Assembly: GCA_009746045.1 (NCBI GenBank)
Contig: RPFO01000312.1
Location: 4,097,247 to 4,161,246, forward strand
Origin: Mesostigma viride
Lineage: Eukaryota > Streptophyta > Mesostigmatophyceae > Mesostigmatales > Mesostigmataceae
Length of the DNA: 64,000 bases
Reading direction: 5' to 3'
Shown: piece by piece, positions 20,316 to 33,560 of the stretch
Numbering within the stretch: position 1 is the first letter of the stretch
Layout: each line of letters opens with the position of its first letter
The notes under the pieces: model-generated
Seen by the model: only the letters and a program-made list of their open reading frames with translations
Databases searched by the model: none
Told to the model about the DNA's origin: nothing
Translations under genes and position numbers: made by a program

Positions 20316-20419
20316 GGCATGTTATTTAATTTAATTAATTTAATTTAACTATACACAGCAGTTGCTGGCTGACCTAGTGGTCCCAACTCAGCTAGTTTGA
20401 ACACCGCATTTCCTCCCTC

Positions 20420-20580
20420 ACCGACTCTTGCTTGGACTGCTATGCAGAACAAAGACGGAGCCGACTGAGGTGGCAGACGATTGTCCAGGCTCAGTGAGTC
20501 ACACGCCAGGCCCCGGCCGGCCGGCCTGTGGGCAAGCCCCCCCCCCCGGCCCCCCAGGAGGAAGCCTGGGCGCTTTGCTA
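20420..20580 (+). mobile_element. Decayed LINE 3' tail
   Basis: The stretch around cttggactgctatgcagaac and the following gtgggcaagccccc resembles, on the plus strand, the minus-strand LINE tail at 51.72-51.87 kb (TGGACTGCCATGCAGAAC, then GTGGGCAAGCCACC). It is therefore a second fragment of that family in the opposite orientation to the RT piece beside it. A TTTAATTTAATTAA tract (20322-20351) lies between them. Confidence 0.45.
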
Positions 20581-20741
20581 AAAAATAGAGTAGTTAGGAT
20601 TTTCTAGATTTTCTAGATTTTTCGGGGAAATGGGTATATTTTATTCGCCAATTATGGACCAAAGAGGTGAGAGGGGAAATGAGTATCAGCGAATCCTAAT
20701 GAAGGTGGGCACACACACGTGTGGCGGTGACAGGTGAAAGG

Positions 20742-23090
20742 CTAATAGGGCGCGTTATTAGACCAGGGAAGCCATTGGACCTGAGTGATGTCGCCATGAG
20801 GCATACTGGTGAATACCTGATTACGGCCCAGTAGATCATGAAAAAGCTGGAGCGGGCTGGGCTTGTCGTTATTGGGTCCTGGGTCCCACACCCTGTGTTG
20901 TTCCTGAGCTAACAGCCAGTAGCGGCGCATAGCCGCATTCCATAGGTATATAAAGCGCCGGACTACGCCGCCGCGGGTATACTCCTCGCGGACCTTAAAG
21001 ACTGTCTCGTTGCGTATGGTCCAGATCGCGTATAGCATAGTAGTGCGTAGCCATATCCATTCTGCTTGGGAAACTGAAAGCTCGGACCCTGGTGTGCCAG
21101 CAATACCGAAAATGATGGTACGCACGCTGATTGGGAGAGTGGGTGGCGATGCCGTCCATGCGGCCCAGATGTTAATGAGCCACGTCCAAACCCCAGGGAG
21201 ATTACAGTAAAGAAACCTGTGCTCAATGGTTTCACTAGGGTGCGTGCACAGGCATGATGCATCATGACCAAAACGCTCGTGGAGCATAGCGCAGACCCCT
21301 ATCGCCCTATGCATCAAAAGGTGTTGTACATCAGTGGCCCTGCGGTCCACGAGAGGGTGGTCTACCGCCAGGGTAATCATCTTAACCCAAGTGTAGCCCG
21401 GCCAATGTATTCCCCAGCGGGCTCGGCCCGGGTGGGGCTGATGGTACATATGCAACAAGATATCATAACCCCAATCTGCGGTGTACTCAAAGATACATTT
21501 GCTGGTTCTGATGTCCCCCTTGGTTAAGACCCATCCAAATTCAACCGGGTCCAGATGTAGTAGATCGAGCCGTGTGTTGCCCACGTGTAGCCATGTAATG
21601 CTCTCAACCGGGGATAATGGGTCCGGCTGGATCATGCAAGATCTTGGCACAGACCATGGGACTACGCGTATGCGGTGACACTGGGAAGCGGGCGTGTACG
21701 CATATAAGGTGGATAATTGATACAGACACCCATTGTGGCCAGAAATAGCGTCCAGCAGTTGTAGTTGGAGCCCCTCATGTGGCAGAACCGTCACGACTAA
21801 ACCCTTGCACGCAGGCGTGACTCCGTCGGCGTAGAAGCTAACCCAGTCGCCGGTTATAATTGGCTTGCGTGGGGCAGTCATCAATGCATGCCACGCCGCT
21901 GGTATCGCACTTATAAGAGTTTGCCACGCTTGCAGGGAGGGCATGTGGGAGACCCAAGTGCTGACCTCGTCGTAGCTGAGCCGTCGGTACGCAGCGCCGT
22001 GCCCCAGGTAGAGGTCCAGCACCCTGACAATCGGCGGTGACGCGCGCAGAAAGCCATCATACGGGTTGTGTCCGTGGAGAGTGCCCAGGGGCTTGTTAGT
22101 AGCGTCTGTGATTAAGTCATTAAAAAAGAGTGGCTGCCGTGCCACCTCCTCTCTAGTAGTAGGAAAGACTAGGCGACCTGGCTTGAGCTTATTGTAACCT
22201 GTCCATATGCGCTGCCAATACCATGGGAGTCCTTTGTACGAAATAAGGGTGCTGCCCAGTATGCCCGCCCCCAGTTGCCACGAGGTGCCACTAGCATGGG
22301 TGGAAAGAGAGGCTAGCGTTTCACGTGCAAGCATGCAGCCAGGGTGTGTGTTAACGCCCATAAAAACGGATATCACTTGTTTAGCATACAGCGACCACAG
22401 ACGCCATTGTATGTTGTGGAGCCCGAGGCCCCCGTGCACCCATGACATGAAGGACATCTCTCTGTTGATCCATCCGTGGACCGTGTTGGAGATTAAGCCT
22501 TTCTGTTTCCAGACAAAATTGCTGCCAAGGCGTTGGATGAGCTGTGTGGTGGCATCATTGGGTGGGTGTGCTTGGCAATAATACAAGACCTTAGAGAACA
22601 ACAGTTGGTTGACGATCAGGGTTCGCCCTCGTAGGCTCATGCGGTGGACGGCCCCCCAGCGCCCGGCGGTAAGGAGAACGCCTGCAAGCTTGCCCACGTG
22701 GTTGGTTTCATCATACATGAAAGAACGTTGTTCAGCCAAGCGTCCCTCGGGTGTGCAGCCGATGGGACAATTGTGCAAAAGGTGGTGATCCCCCGGCTTG
22801 ACCCAGGTCACAGCCAGGTTGGGGAGGGCGTAGCGTAGGGTGTTGGTTTTGCCGATATGCAGTCCCGTGGACTTGAGCACATTGCATCGTTGTTGTGTGG
22901 CAACAGAATAGGTAGTGATATTATCCATGACAGCATGCACTTCAGGCAGAGAGATACAAACATTTGTTGTGTCATCCACATAAGCCGTTTGGAATATACC
23001 TTTACCGTTACCTGTCGGGAAGCCCCGAATGCGAGGATCGTTCTGGTGTAGCCAGTAGAGTCCTGCGTGGGCCAAGAGAAATACCTAGAA
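20742..23090 (-). CDS. LINE ORF2 C-terminal part (RT palm/thumb to zf-RVT-like end), 5'-truncated
   Basis: About 777 codons are open on the minus strand, stop at 20742. Near the start is the RT catalytic YVDD motif (FQTAYVDDTTN, about residue 30). It continues with the thumb-like GLHIGKTNTLRY and LRGRTLIVNQLLFSKVLYY regions typical of plant LINE ORF2 proteins, and a C-terminal Cys/His region (CLCTHPSETIEHRFLYCNL) like zf-RVT. The N-terminal endonuclease and RT fingers are missing beyond about 23090, as expected of a 5'-truncated LINE insertion. The long intact frame suggests a fairly recent copy. It differs from the LINE family at 19.6, 31.8 and 52 kb. Confidence 0.85.
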
Positions 23091-23570
23091 TAGGGGACAT
23101 GCAATATCCTTGTGGTAGCGATCGTGAGCTAGCGCCGGTCGCTGACTTGTGTCCGTCTATTAGTAAATACCAAGCCAAGATTTTCTAGATTAGCTTAGTT
23201 AGGTCTCAGTCTCGCGGCTTCGCCCGACTAGTTACATACAGTCGGGGATGGGCCTGGCTGGCGGCTAGTCACATCGATAGCATATTTAGGCGCGCGACCG
23301 TAACCATCTCGCGGGAAGGTACGGTCATTTCCTCGGTGCCTGAGGGGATGCCACGTAGACTCGGTGCTAACGAGGTAATAACCGCGGGACGACTAGGTTG
23401 GATTGGGCTGCCATGGCCACCACCAGCGAGCCTACTGATGTTGTTTCTTAGAGCGCAAGCAGGCTGTAAGTAGGCAGGCTATACGAGTTGCTAGAGGTAC
23501 ATTCGACGGGAATGAGTGAGCTCTCAATGTGCGAATTGTCTTACACGAATTGGACGGCAAACGCTTATCC

Positions 23571-26500
23571 ATGCTAGGAGGTATTCGTGAAGCAATGTTT
23601 GTTGTTGGTATTGTAACCCCCGGGGCTGCATTGCAGGCGTACCAAGCTTACGCTTACCGCGTGGGGAAAGAAAATGCAGAACCCTGCCGCCGCGTAGGAT
23701 ATGCGAGGGTCTCCTTGCGGACACAGAGCGGGGGGAAAGCCACAGGATACGTCAAGGATATACCACGTAATCGGGATTGTAGGCGTACACTAATATCTTG
23801 CAAATTGCCTGAAGCGGAGGGAGTTCCACTACCGGATACCGCTGTCAGCGTCCTCGATGGCCCTCATCGACTTTTTTGTTTTGGCATGGGCTACACGTCC
23901 CAATTTCTGGCGCACGCGCTGCGTAAAGAACGTTGGTGAGCCGCGAGTGTAGCTTGCCAACCGGAGGTCCGTGGAGACAACCATAGGCGCACAAGACTAG
24001 CCAACCAGTTGGATAGTTTTGGGGGGCGAGTGGTCAGGTGGGCAGGAAGGACAACCGCGGACAGACTGTACAGGATGACAAGCTCACTTGGCACAGCCGC
24101 CACAGCTTGCCAGGGTGCCCGGAATTTACCTCTTGCTTTTCTTGCCGTGTTCGTGTGATGGTTTACTTCAAGTGCCCACATTTCCGCATTGCTCGTTGAT
24201 ACAGTAAATGGTAGTGCAGTATTCAGCGGTAGTACTCAACACACACATCCCTCACTGGCTGTTGCTAACAACAGGGTTCTATCGGCCACACGCTCTATGG
24301 TCCCTATTCTGTCGCTGGGATGAGCGCAGGCAAGTGGCGGGCACCTGTCGGCAGAAGCACCGCGCGTACGACCCTCCCGATGGCAGCGACGATTGGAGGG
24401 TATTTGTGTATGACGACGACGATGATGAGGGCGGGGGCCTGAGGTACAACGAAGGCGGCGGGGATGAGGAGCCTGCGCTCCTGTTGATGCTTGTACATGG
24501 AGATGGTGGTCGTTTCATGGTCGTATGGCTCATGGAGGCGTTGCTTGTCTGGTGCATGGAGGCTTACTTGTATGGGTGGATGGAAGTGGGGATGGCACGA
24601 TGACAGAAGTTTGGTTGCGGATATGCGCCACCTCCCCACGCACCTGCACGCCTGCTTCTCCTGCTGTACTCACCGTTTCCACCGGCTCATTGCGCTGATG
24701 CCGCGGGGCTTTGTCACTACTCACGCTTGTTGGACGTGCGCCACGCACATTGGGTGCCAGCAGCACGCTGCGCTTGCCTCTCATCTCTCGTGTTGCTCCC
24801 CCTAGCGGTCCTCGTGGGTGTGGGCTGCATGACACACATGCCTGGCTCGGGGCAATGGGGCGGTTAAGTTATAACAGACACTTCCCTCTGTAGCATCGCG
24901 GCACTGCCACCATCCAGCACCATCTGGTCTGCCTCCGCCTGCCACACCCTCCACGCTCCATACTCTTGTGCATGAGATGGCGTTCAGCAGACCGCGTGTA
25001 CTGGAACACTCCACACTCACGAGCACTGGACAGCATCTCCGGTCCGCAGATGGCATCTACTGGATGACCTCGTACGCTTGGGCGCTCGACATTAATTCTT
25101 ACACCGCGTCCACCAGACAGCTACACACATGGGGTAGCATGCCACCCGAGACCGCGGGGTGGTTGCGGGTGCTCCAACGCTGGCCTGCGGCGGTCTCGTC
25201 TCCATGCATGACCATGATCAGCCTCTACCTGTGTAGGGTCCACCAGTCTGAGGCTGCCAGGCAACTTGCATATTCCTGGAGTCATCCAAAGCTCAAGCCA
25301 CCCAAATTGCATGTGGTTGGTCATGACAGACAGGTGCGCGCCATCACCTGCCTGGCCTGCTCTAAGTATCATGACTTGCACATACAAAGCCCCTCCTGGG
25401 TGCATCGGTAGCGCCCCACTCTCTCCCCCTCTTGCGTCATGCCGCACCCCCCCCTCCCCCGCTTCTTCACCATACCCCCCCCCTTCCCCCTCCTCAACTT
25501 CCCTCCTATGTGGCTGGCATTCCGCCCCCCCCCCCCTCTCCTTCCTGTGCGCGCTCTCCACTCGCGTGCTTGCTCCCTTGCGCTGCCTCGTGCTTGCGCC
25601 TTATCCGACTTCTGTGCCGCTTCCCCCCTCTGCGTGAACCTCCCACCTCTCCTCCCTTTCCCTTCTCTCCTCCCCACTACCCTCCTCTCCTCTCCTCTCT
25701 GGGGGGCTCCTCTCTGTACCAACTTGATGCTGCTCCTCCACATGTGTTGATTCCCTTGCCCCAGCGAGGCCGCCCTGGCCTGCCTGCGGTCCTCCACCCA
25801 CGTGCTTGTCTCAGTGCCACCTGTCGGCATCTCACGACGACCTGACGGGGTGAGATGCGCAGCTGATGGGCGCAGAGGAGGATTAGGGATTGCTTTCAAT
25901 GGAGCAGGGTAGGTATGATAATGTGCTAAGGGTAGAGCAGGGAAGTGAGGATGTCCTAGTAATCGTAGGGAAAATAATGGTTGTGACACTTCATTATCTA
26001 ATTGCATCGGCTAGTGCTAACAATAGCAGGTACACTTAGACAATGATGGTGATATTTGAAATGTGCTGCTGCTTGCAGGCGTAATCCGTGCGCTATGATA
26101 CTAATCACTGATACTAGCCTATGATGCTAATCTATGATACTAGCCTATGATGCTAATCTATGACACTAACCTATGGTGCTAATCTATGATACTAACTTAT
26201 GGTGCTAATCTATGATACTAGCCTATGATGCTAATCTATGACACTAACTTTTGGTGCTAATGTATGATGCTAGTCTACGATACTAAGCTATGGTGCTAAT
26301 CGATGATATTAACTTATGGTGCCAATCTATGATACTGATCTAGAAGCAACCATGCAGCTGGCATGGCTGACATGGTTCATTCGACCATGCCTCTTAAGGT
26401 TAGTTCGTGTATCCTGAGCCACAACAGTTGCCGCCTGCTGCCTTTGCTAGAGGCACATCACGTTGGTGTTGGGCAGTCATTGATGCCACGGGGCCAGGGA

Positions 26501-29500
26501 CGCAATATGTCAACGCTGCCAAGGCAGGGAACCGGGCACGCACGCGCATATGTGCCTCTGGGTGGCCCCTGCTGTTATGCGCACGGTCTCATTATGCTAG
26601 CATGCGGCGATGAAGACTTCAGAACGTACTGTTCTCTTTGAGCGATCGTGCGACGAAGAATACTTGAGTGCATCCGCTTCAGGGGGACGCCGCCTGTACT
26701 GGTGGGAGACACCGCAGTCCAGCAACATCAAGTATGCAAGTCATCAGTTACAATTGACATGTTGCTGCGGGCAGGCGCCCACGGAGCCGCAAACGAGGGT
26801 GGGTGGGAGGGCCAATTATTGGATGGAGGGATTCGCCAGCGTGTGCATGGGCTTGGTCCACCAACGCTTGCTGTCTCACACCTGGCGGACCTGGTCTGCT
26901 CCTGCCCTATACCTTCCACCCACATCTGACATGCCAAGAAGCTGCTTGGTTTTGCTAACCCGTGTGTCCGTTGCTGCCAGGTGGCTGCGACGTACGGCAC
27001 CGTGTTGCGCGAGATGGCAGCAGCGGGGACGTTGCGGTGGCTGGGCTACCTCAGCAGTACAAGTGAGTTGGCATGCCTCAGCAGTTCGAGTGTGGCATGC
27101 CCGGTTGGGATGCCCCCAACACCAAATCTGCATGGATGCGGAGCAGGCTGGGGGCGATCTTCCTTGATTAATTATGTGGCATGGATGTGCTCTGTGGCAC
27201 CCATTTTTCTGCATCGGCTCATCTGCAACGGTATTTAAAACCCTGCCTCTATCTACACCAGCCAAACTAGGTGTTATCATACGTTCATGCATGGGGTGCA
27301 CTAATGAAAGCGCCCACACCCTTCTGGGCGACAAGAAGTTTGTGGCGGGGTTTGCAGTCAGCAAACTCTCGCATTTGGCCGTGTCTCCACAACGTGCAGA
27401 TTCTATAATGGTGGCTTGTCATAATACTGCAAACTGCAAGCAAAACTTTGTTCGACGTTTAAAGCTGGGCAAAGCGCCCTCAAGGGGCCGCCTTTGTGAA
27501 GCCAAGAGCTGGGATGCATCTAGGACGAGCTGTAGGGAAGGAAGTCCAATGATTTTGTTGCCTATATGTAGGAATAAAGACTGCAGACACCTCCTGGAGA
27601 CATGCCTCTTTGCTTTGTGGCTTGGGCAGCCATGGGCTCACTTTGCTGGCGCGCTGTCTGTCGCGTTCGGCGTTCCCTTTTTCATGCGCATGTGCGTGGC
27701 TACCCCGATTGGCGGCAGGTGTCTACGGCGACTGGGGCGGGCATTGGGTGGATGAAGAGTAGGTGCCGGCCGCCATGGGTAGCCTATTAATACAAAACAC
27801 AAACTGTCTAACCTTGGATTTGTATTGTAGCGTGCTCATGGGGCCAGGATGGATCGGCGCAAGCCACAACCCGCGCCGACTCGCACTGCCGTGTCACGGC
27901 GACCTTGTTCGTGTCCACGCAACCTTCCCAGCCAAGAACTGGCCAAGAAACTTAAGTGGGGAATATACCTGTAGTGTCGGGTACCGCGGGTTTTCATAGC
28001 CGGGGCCAGGGGGTGGTGGTGTGTGGCGCTGGGAGCATCCTCGCCTGAATACATGACTCTGCCTACGACCGAGCCATGCGGGGCGCTCAGCTAGGACATG
28101 CTCAGCCGTTTCGTGGGCCGTCTCGCTCTATACTCTATGGACATCCCGCCTGCAACATCAGCAGAGCCACTAGGGATAGACGGAAGACAGGCGTTTAGGG
28201 CTGGGGCAAAGCGGGAAAACAATAATGCAGATGGATGCTTGTAGAAGTTATGGATGGATGACTGGCAAGGTAGTCTAACTAGAATGGCCCCCCGTTGACG
28301 ACGTACCGAGGACATCTTTGCCCAGATGCTTGGGACGACACCCCAACGCTACGCGGCCTGCATATGCACACCGTGACATTCCAAGGGCCCCCACCCTTGG
28401 CATATCCTTAAGCCCATGCCTGTGCATGCAATGCCCACGCCTGCCCACGCCTGCTCATGCATCTGCCATGGCTGCAGCGATGCCTGCCTGTGCCTGCCCA
28501 TGCCTTCCATTCGTTGTCCAGTGCCAAATGCTTTTGGCACTTTTATACTGTGGTATAATAATAATGTTTTTTACTGTTATAATAGTTAACCTGCTCTGGG
28601 CACGGTAGAATTTCCGACATGTCATGCCCCCAACCCTCCCCCCCTTCGCCAACGGTCCTTCTTCGGTCTCCCCCCCCGGTTCCCACACGGTCTGTCCTCC
28701 CACTTGTCACCGCCAGCTGTGAACTACGTCCCAGCGAGCCCAAGGCAAAGGCACGTGCGGCGGCCGAGGCGGCGTGGCTGGCGCTGTGGCAAACACACGG
28801 CCTGCCCGTCCACATATTCCGCCTGGGTGGAATCTACGGGCCATCACGGAGGTGAGCGGGGAAATGTCCGTGTGCAGGGGTAGATAAGTGAGGTGATGGA
28901 ATATGTGTGTGCAGGGCTGTGTAGATGAGCCGGTGGAGTATGTGTGCTGGGATGCATAGGTGAAGTGGCAGGAAATGCGCGCACAGATTACATAGGTGAG
29001 ATGGCAGAACTTGTGTGCGGCGGTGCTTGTAGGTGGGCGTGTGGAATACGTGTGTGCAGGGGTAGACAGCTCAGGGTGGAACACGCGTGACTGCGGCGAT
29101 GTATGGGAGTGTGTGCGGACGTTGTGGACAGCGCGCTGGGTGCATGAGTTGGAGGACCTGACACAGGGGACACAAAGCCCCGCACATCTTGTTGGATGTC
29201 ATCTGGCCATCCTGTGGGTGATTTCGGCCACAACCCATCCCTTGGTTAGTCATGGCTGGATCCATCATGGCCATAGCACCTGACAGCCATGCGCCTTGCA
29301 TCAAAATATGTTGCCGTATGCCATGCCTGGCTCCTCCATCGTGTCTATTCGCTATATTGTCTACTGCCTGCCGCACCACCATCGCGCGTGCCAGCATCCT
29401 GGACTCCCTCTCCCGCGACACCAAGACTGACTCCCAGGTGCAGCGCTCCAACCGCCGGTTTGTGAGCCGCTGCCACGTGGCAGACATTTGCGGCGTGCTC

Positions 29501-30553
29501 TACGCCAGCATGCTCCAGCCGAACCCAGGGTGAGCGTGGGGCGATGTTGTCACGTAGCTTGTGGATGAAATGGATATGGCGTGTGTGTGAGCTGTCGTGG
29601 CACGCTGTGCTTTGGTTAGATGTGGATTGTAATTGGGAGCACTATCTCACGGATGCCCGCATGCTGCGCTTGAGGAGTCCGGCGTGCAAGATTCAGGAGT
29701 GGCCATGGCGCTTGGCCTTTTAGACTAGACTAGGCCAGACTAGACTGTATTAATCTACTTCTATACCATTGTGCTACTTGAGACTTGCACTGGGGTTAGC
29801 TGAGCAGCTGCCCTGGGTCCCATGAATACCGCTCATTGCTCCTGCGTTGCGTGTAGGCTGTTGCAGGTGTCAAAAGCGCAGGTGCGAAACCTATTCCTTG
29901 CAATCGCGTGGATGGCCACGGCCTGGCCGATAAGTCTGGAACATTGCCAAATTAGGCATGTTGCAACAAGAAGTTCTATCAAACTGCCATATTCTTTTTG
30001 GTACTAGTGTCGGTAGTACATCATAGTACTGTAGTATATCATGTGTATTGCTTGGACTGGCTCGCCATTTGCACATGTTCTTTCCTTTCTTATAGAATGC
30101 CATTCCACCTGAGGCACCCTGTCACCGTCAGCACCATCTACACTGCTATCACGTCCCATGCCATTTCGTCCACGCAGCCGCGTCTACAACATTGTCGATG
30201 ACGAGCCTGCACCGAGAGGTGACGTCGAAGCATTCGCGCGGAATCTGCTGGCGACAGTCAGCAAGGCGGATGCCGCCGGCGAGCTGGAGGCTGGTATCGC
30301 CGTACAGATGCAGGAATTAGTTAGAATCAAGGATTCCAGCATCGCCAGTCGGGCAGGCCATGAACCTGGCATTCGTAGAGGCGGAGGAGCTGAGGATGAG
30401 ACCATGGGTGTGCTGGGTAGGCAGGCGGAGAAGCGCGTGAGCAACCAGCGGATAAAGGACGAGCTGCGTTACATGCTGCGCTACCCAAATTACCGCCTGG
30501 GCTTGCTGTCCCTCGTGGACATTCGCTCCTTAAACATAGATGTTCCCTCCTGA
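23571..30553 (+). CDS. NAD(P)-binding SDR/epimerase-like protein, spliced, likely plastid
   Basis: Exons joined by matching phases: 23571-23935, 24330-24443, an unresolved middle exon, 26981-27062, 27719-27758, 28717-28851, 29395-29529 and 30178-30553. Exon 1 ends with a Rossmann start, FGMGYTSQFLAHAL; exon 2 continues QVAGTCR, the usual second strand. Later exons give LRWLGYLSSTS + VYGDWGGHWVDE + D + CELRPSEPKAKAR (the STSVYGD and RP...KARAAAE motifs of this subgroup), then FRLGGIYGPSR + SILDSL, CHVADI, and VYNIVDDEPAPRG. It ends with EKRVSNQRIKDEL. The roughly 100 residues before the Rossmann motif suggest a transit peptide. The substrate is unknown; the SSTSVYG Ser and Tyr would be active-site candidates. 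AATAAA lies about 20 bp past the stop. Confidence 0.8.
25420..25710. repeat. C/T-rich low-complexity tract in the SDR intron
   Basis: A long pyrimidine-rich run (ctcccc and ccctcc repeats) lies in the unresolved intron region of the SDR gene. The proline-rich ORFs across it show no splice-supported coding role. Confidence 0.6.
26090..26345. repeat. 26-bp minisatellite in the SDR intron
   Basis: About ten units alternate ctatgatactaac and ctatgatgctaat, each 13 bp, so the real period is 26 bp. Mismatches increase toward the right edge. No coding role is seen. Confidence 0.85.
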
Positions 30554-31291
30554 ACATTATGCAATCCGTGTTGCGAATAAAGGGAGCAATGTGGCTTTAT
30601 TATGAAGCTCATCTAACGTTGGCATATTCTGGCCATTTGCGCCTCAGCCAATGTCTTGACCGCACCGGCCCCTTAATTTATAGCATCTGCTTTGCGTCAA
30701 TCTACTTGTTGTATTGCACCCACAGTTGCGCCCACACCCGGTGATGATACGGAGAGAGCGCTATGTGGCCTGCCCACTTGGCGCAGTGAGAGAAGCTAGG
30801 GCGCGCTCCCTCCTTGTCATTAAGTGTATAGGGGTTTATTGGTTCCTTTATTAATATAAATATTTAATTAATTAATTAGTTAATTAATTTTTATTGGTAT
30901 ACCCGCGTGACTCAGTCTATACGTGCTCATTCAAGCAACGTTGAAAACTGGCTATGTGTTGACCAATCATCACATCTCTCTCGATGCCCGTCATGTCATT
31001 GTTCCATACCCACACCCTCGGATCAGTAATAATATAGTAGTGGCCAGCCAGTGCTGGTGTTATAAATGTTCAAGTAACTAGCTCAAAACGTAATTCTTGA
31101 AACGCGTTAATTCATATAGCTCTGACCGCGGTAATTCATATAGCTTTGAGCAGTTTGGTTCATTGGACATGCGGACACTTGAAGTGCCGTGTTGAGGCCA
31201 TTCCTAAAACTAATATGCTTGAAGGACATGCAACGTTTATGTGCACTCCCACCGCTTAGTTACACCAGGACGGCACAGCGGTAATAGATGG

Positions 31292-31513
31292 AGACGTGAC
31301 TGCGTCACGTGAGCATAAGGCCTCAGTGGGAGGGGAACATGGGATGGAATGGATGATGTAAGCTATCTAGGTCCTAGTTACATGGTTGTGGGCACCACGG
31401 CCCGAATCGCTATGAATGCCATACGCGGTTACACGCGGAGGCCCCACAGACTTGGGGGTGGTCTCCTTCATCACTACTTGCCATCTATCCTTGCTTACTG
31501 GTCATCTGCCTCC
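31292..31513 (+). repeat. Dispersed element of about 222 bp, copy 1
   Basis: This stretch matches the reverse complement of 53400-53622 nearly end to end, for example aagctatctaggtcctagtt and gaatcgctatgaatgccata. The similarity stops near ctgcctcc. It encodes nothing convincing. Confidence 0.75.
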
Positions 31514-31825
31514 GTATTACAGACAAACCAGGAGGCTGCCCGGGTGTGAGCCCGTCTAGGGTAGCACATGCCCATGCTGAGTCTATCACGAAAAGTCCAC
31601 GGGTGCATGGCGGCCCTGCCGCGCACGGCCTGGGGCACGCCAGGTGAGGACATATCGCCCAGGCTGGGCGGGCTTGGTGCCAGGCTGCCAGCTAACTATT
31701 GAGTATCAGATGTGTCTACCTGATCTGTGCGGGTCAGGTGCCCGGCTGGGCCCAGGCGCCTGTGCCTAAGAATGTGGGAAGCATAGGGCAAATCAGCGTA
31801 CAAATCCTCATTACTAATGTGCAAA

Positions 31826-32233
31826 CCAAAGGGGGCCTTGCGCAGCATCTTGGTGACGTCGCCGTCGAGTCATTGCTCCAGCTCCTGCGTCAGTGCCCAG
31901 GTCTCGGCGCCGTAGGTCAGGATCGTCAGAATGACGACCTTGAAGAGGTCACGCTTGACGATCCGGGGTAGGGCGGGGTTGCTCCACCAGCGGCCGGGCG
32001 GTGGTCATGGAGTTGCGCCCACGCCATGCCGATCCGTGTAGTCAGGTTGTCCTCGCAGTCGGGAAGCCAACTGCCGAGCAGCTTGAAGCGGCCTGAAGTA
32101 GGGTAGTTGACCTCGGTGTCGTCTAAGAGGCGGAGTGTGGGTGGGGGCCCTGCCATGCCGAGGGCCAGGGCCTCCGTTTTGGGGCTGCTTTCTAGACCAA
32201 CCGCCCGAGCCTCGAGCGCCAGGCAGTCCAGAC
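31826..32233 (-). mobile_element. LINE fragment (region after the RT YADD box), decayed
   Basis: The minus strand reads CLDCLALEARAVGLE, then FKLLGSWLPDCEDNL and RIGMAWAQL, matching LDCLGLEARAVGLEI and the downstream segment of the LINE at 52.2-52.7 kb. Stops and a small deletion break the frame. Its upstream end joins the partial short element at 32234-32377. Confidence 0.7.
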
Positions 32234-32377
32234 AGGGCTGCACATATCCACATCCATCCATTTCTATCAACCTGAACGACTCGACAAACGCCCAGATAAG
32301 ATAACAGAAGGGTCGAGCTACAATCCATGGTCTGGATTCTTCCAGATTTCTGGTCTGCGCTGGTTGTCTCTTTGATA
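32234..32377 (-). repeat. Short interspersed element, copy 3 (partial)
   Basis: On the minus strand it starts TATCAAAGAGACAACCAGCG and follows the other two copies (GAAATC.GG, GTCGTTCAGG, GATGTGGATATGTG) for about 145 bp. It then passes directly into LINE sequence. It lacks the last 60 bp or so present in copies 1 and 2. Confidence 0.7.
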
Positions 32378-32389
32378 AATGTACAGTCA

Positions 32390-33560
32390 CCCATCACAGA
32401 AATTTGCCAGCTGCATGGCCTTGCAGGATAGTGAAGGGGGTAGAGCAGATCAGCATGGCAAGCCAGTCTCTGACCGACCTTAAATCAAAGCTACCGTACT
32501 GCCATATGGGCGGTGATCAGAAAGGCTGTTTACGCTCGAGTAGACTCAAGCCAGTCGAAGATGGCATCAAGGTAGGGTTCACCAATGTACTCGTGCACTG
32601 CGCGCACAGCCAGCAAGCAAAAGCATGTGCCAGGAAGCAAGATTAGCCTTGTTAACATGCAGTGTGGATGGCAAGGCAGCAACCTAGCTTGCAAGACATA
32701 CACTTAACCAGGGATGAGCAACCACCTAGACAACCACACACATATATCGGGGCACTGATATGGGGGGTTATGGGTGAACCCTGGGTACGCCCCTAAAGCC
32801 CCTCAGGCTCTGGGAGAGGCCTTTATATTCTCCCAAACCGGTGCCCGTCTACATGAGTTCCAAGCCTATCTGTTGCCACTGGACCATGGGGCAGACCTAC
32901 TGCATCCGCTACGCTTTTGCTATATCGCAGCTTTATTGCGCCCACAGTCGTTGCTAGACTCTCCCCGTGAGCAGTTAACTTGAACCTGTGGCCTGCCTTT
33001 CAAGGCAATTAGAGAAGGGGGGGGGGGGGGGGGGGCATGCCCCCTTCTTGCTGTGCATCAAAAGGGATGAAAGGTACCTACTCAACAGTTGGTACCCCGT
33101 GACTCTCCCAACGGAGGCGCGTGAATGAATGAATCGGGGCCAGACCTCACCTGGCCTGCGTCACATGCTGGAAAAATTTCCAAATCGATGCAAGCGGGCA
33201 CCAGACGGGCCAGCTGATGGCCTTAGTTACTCCAGTAGCAGTTCCCCTTTTAGCACAACCAAGCCCCACAACCCCTGAGCTCCCTCAGCTCAGGGGACAA
33301 CCAACAAGATGAGAGGAAAGCAGAGGTAGCTAAAGAAATCATCAAGGTAGATAAATCCGCTGCAAAATATAACACATGCAATACAAGTGGTAAGCAAAGG
33401 AGAAGAGAAAACACATGCTATTAATTTTTTCGCGTATCTTATATAATGCTCGCTTGGAATATACAAGGTTGCACCAGCCGACACCATGCCATCACCAAGC
33501 TATCAACAGAACATCACAACAGAGCTATAAATGACTGTGATGAAAATGCAGAAGGCGGTC
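32390..33560. other. Intergenic stretch, no gene seen
   Basis: No splice-supported coding sequence. A run of about 19 G lies at 33017-33036. The region separates the ends of the convergent SDR and hydrolase genes, together with the LINE debris to its left. Confidence 0.5.
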
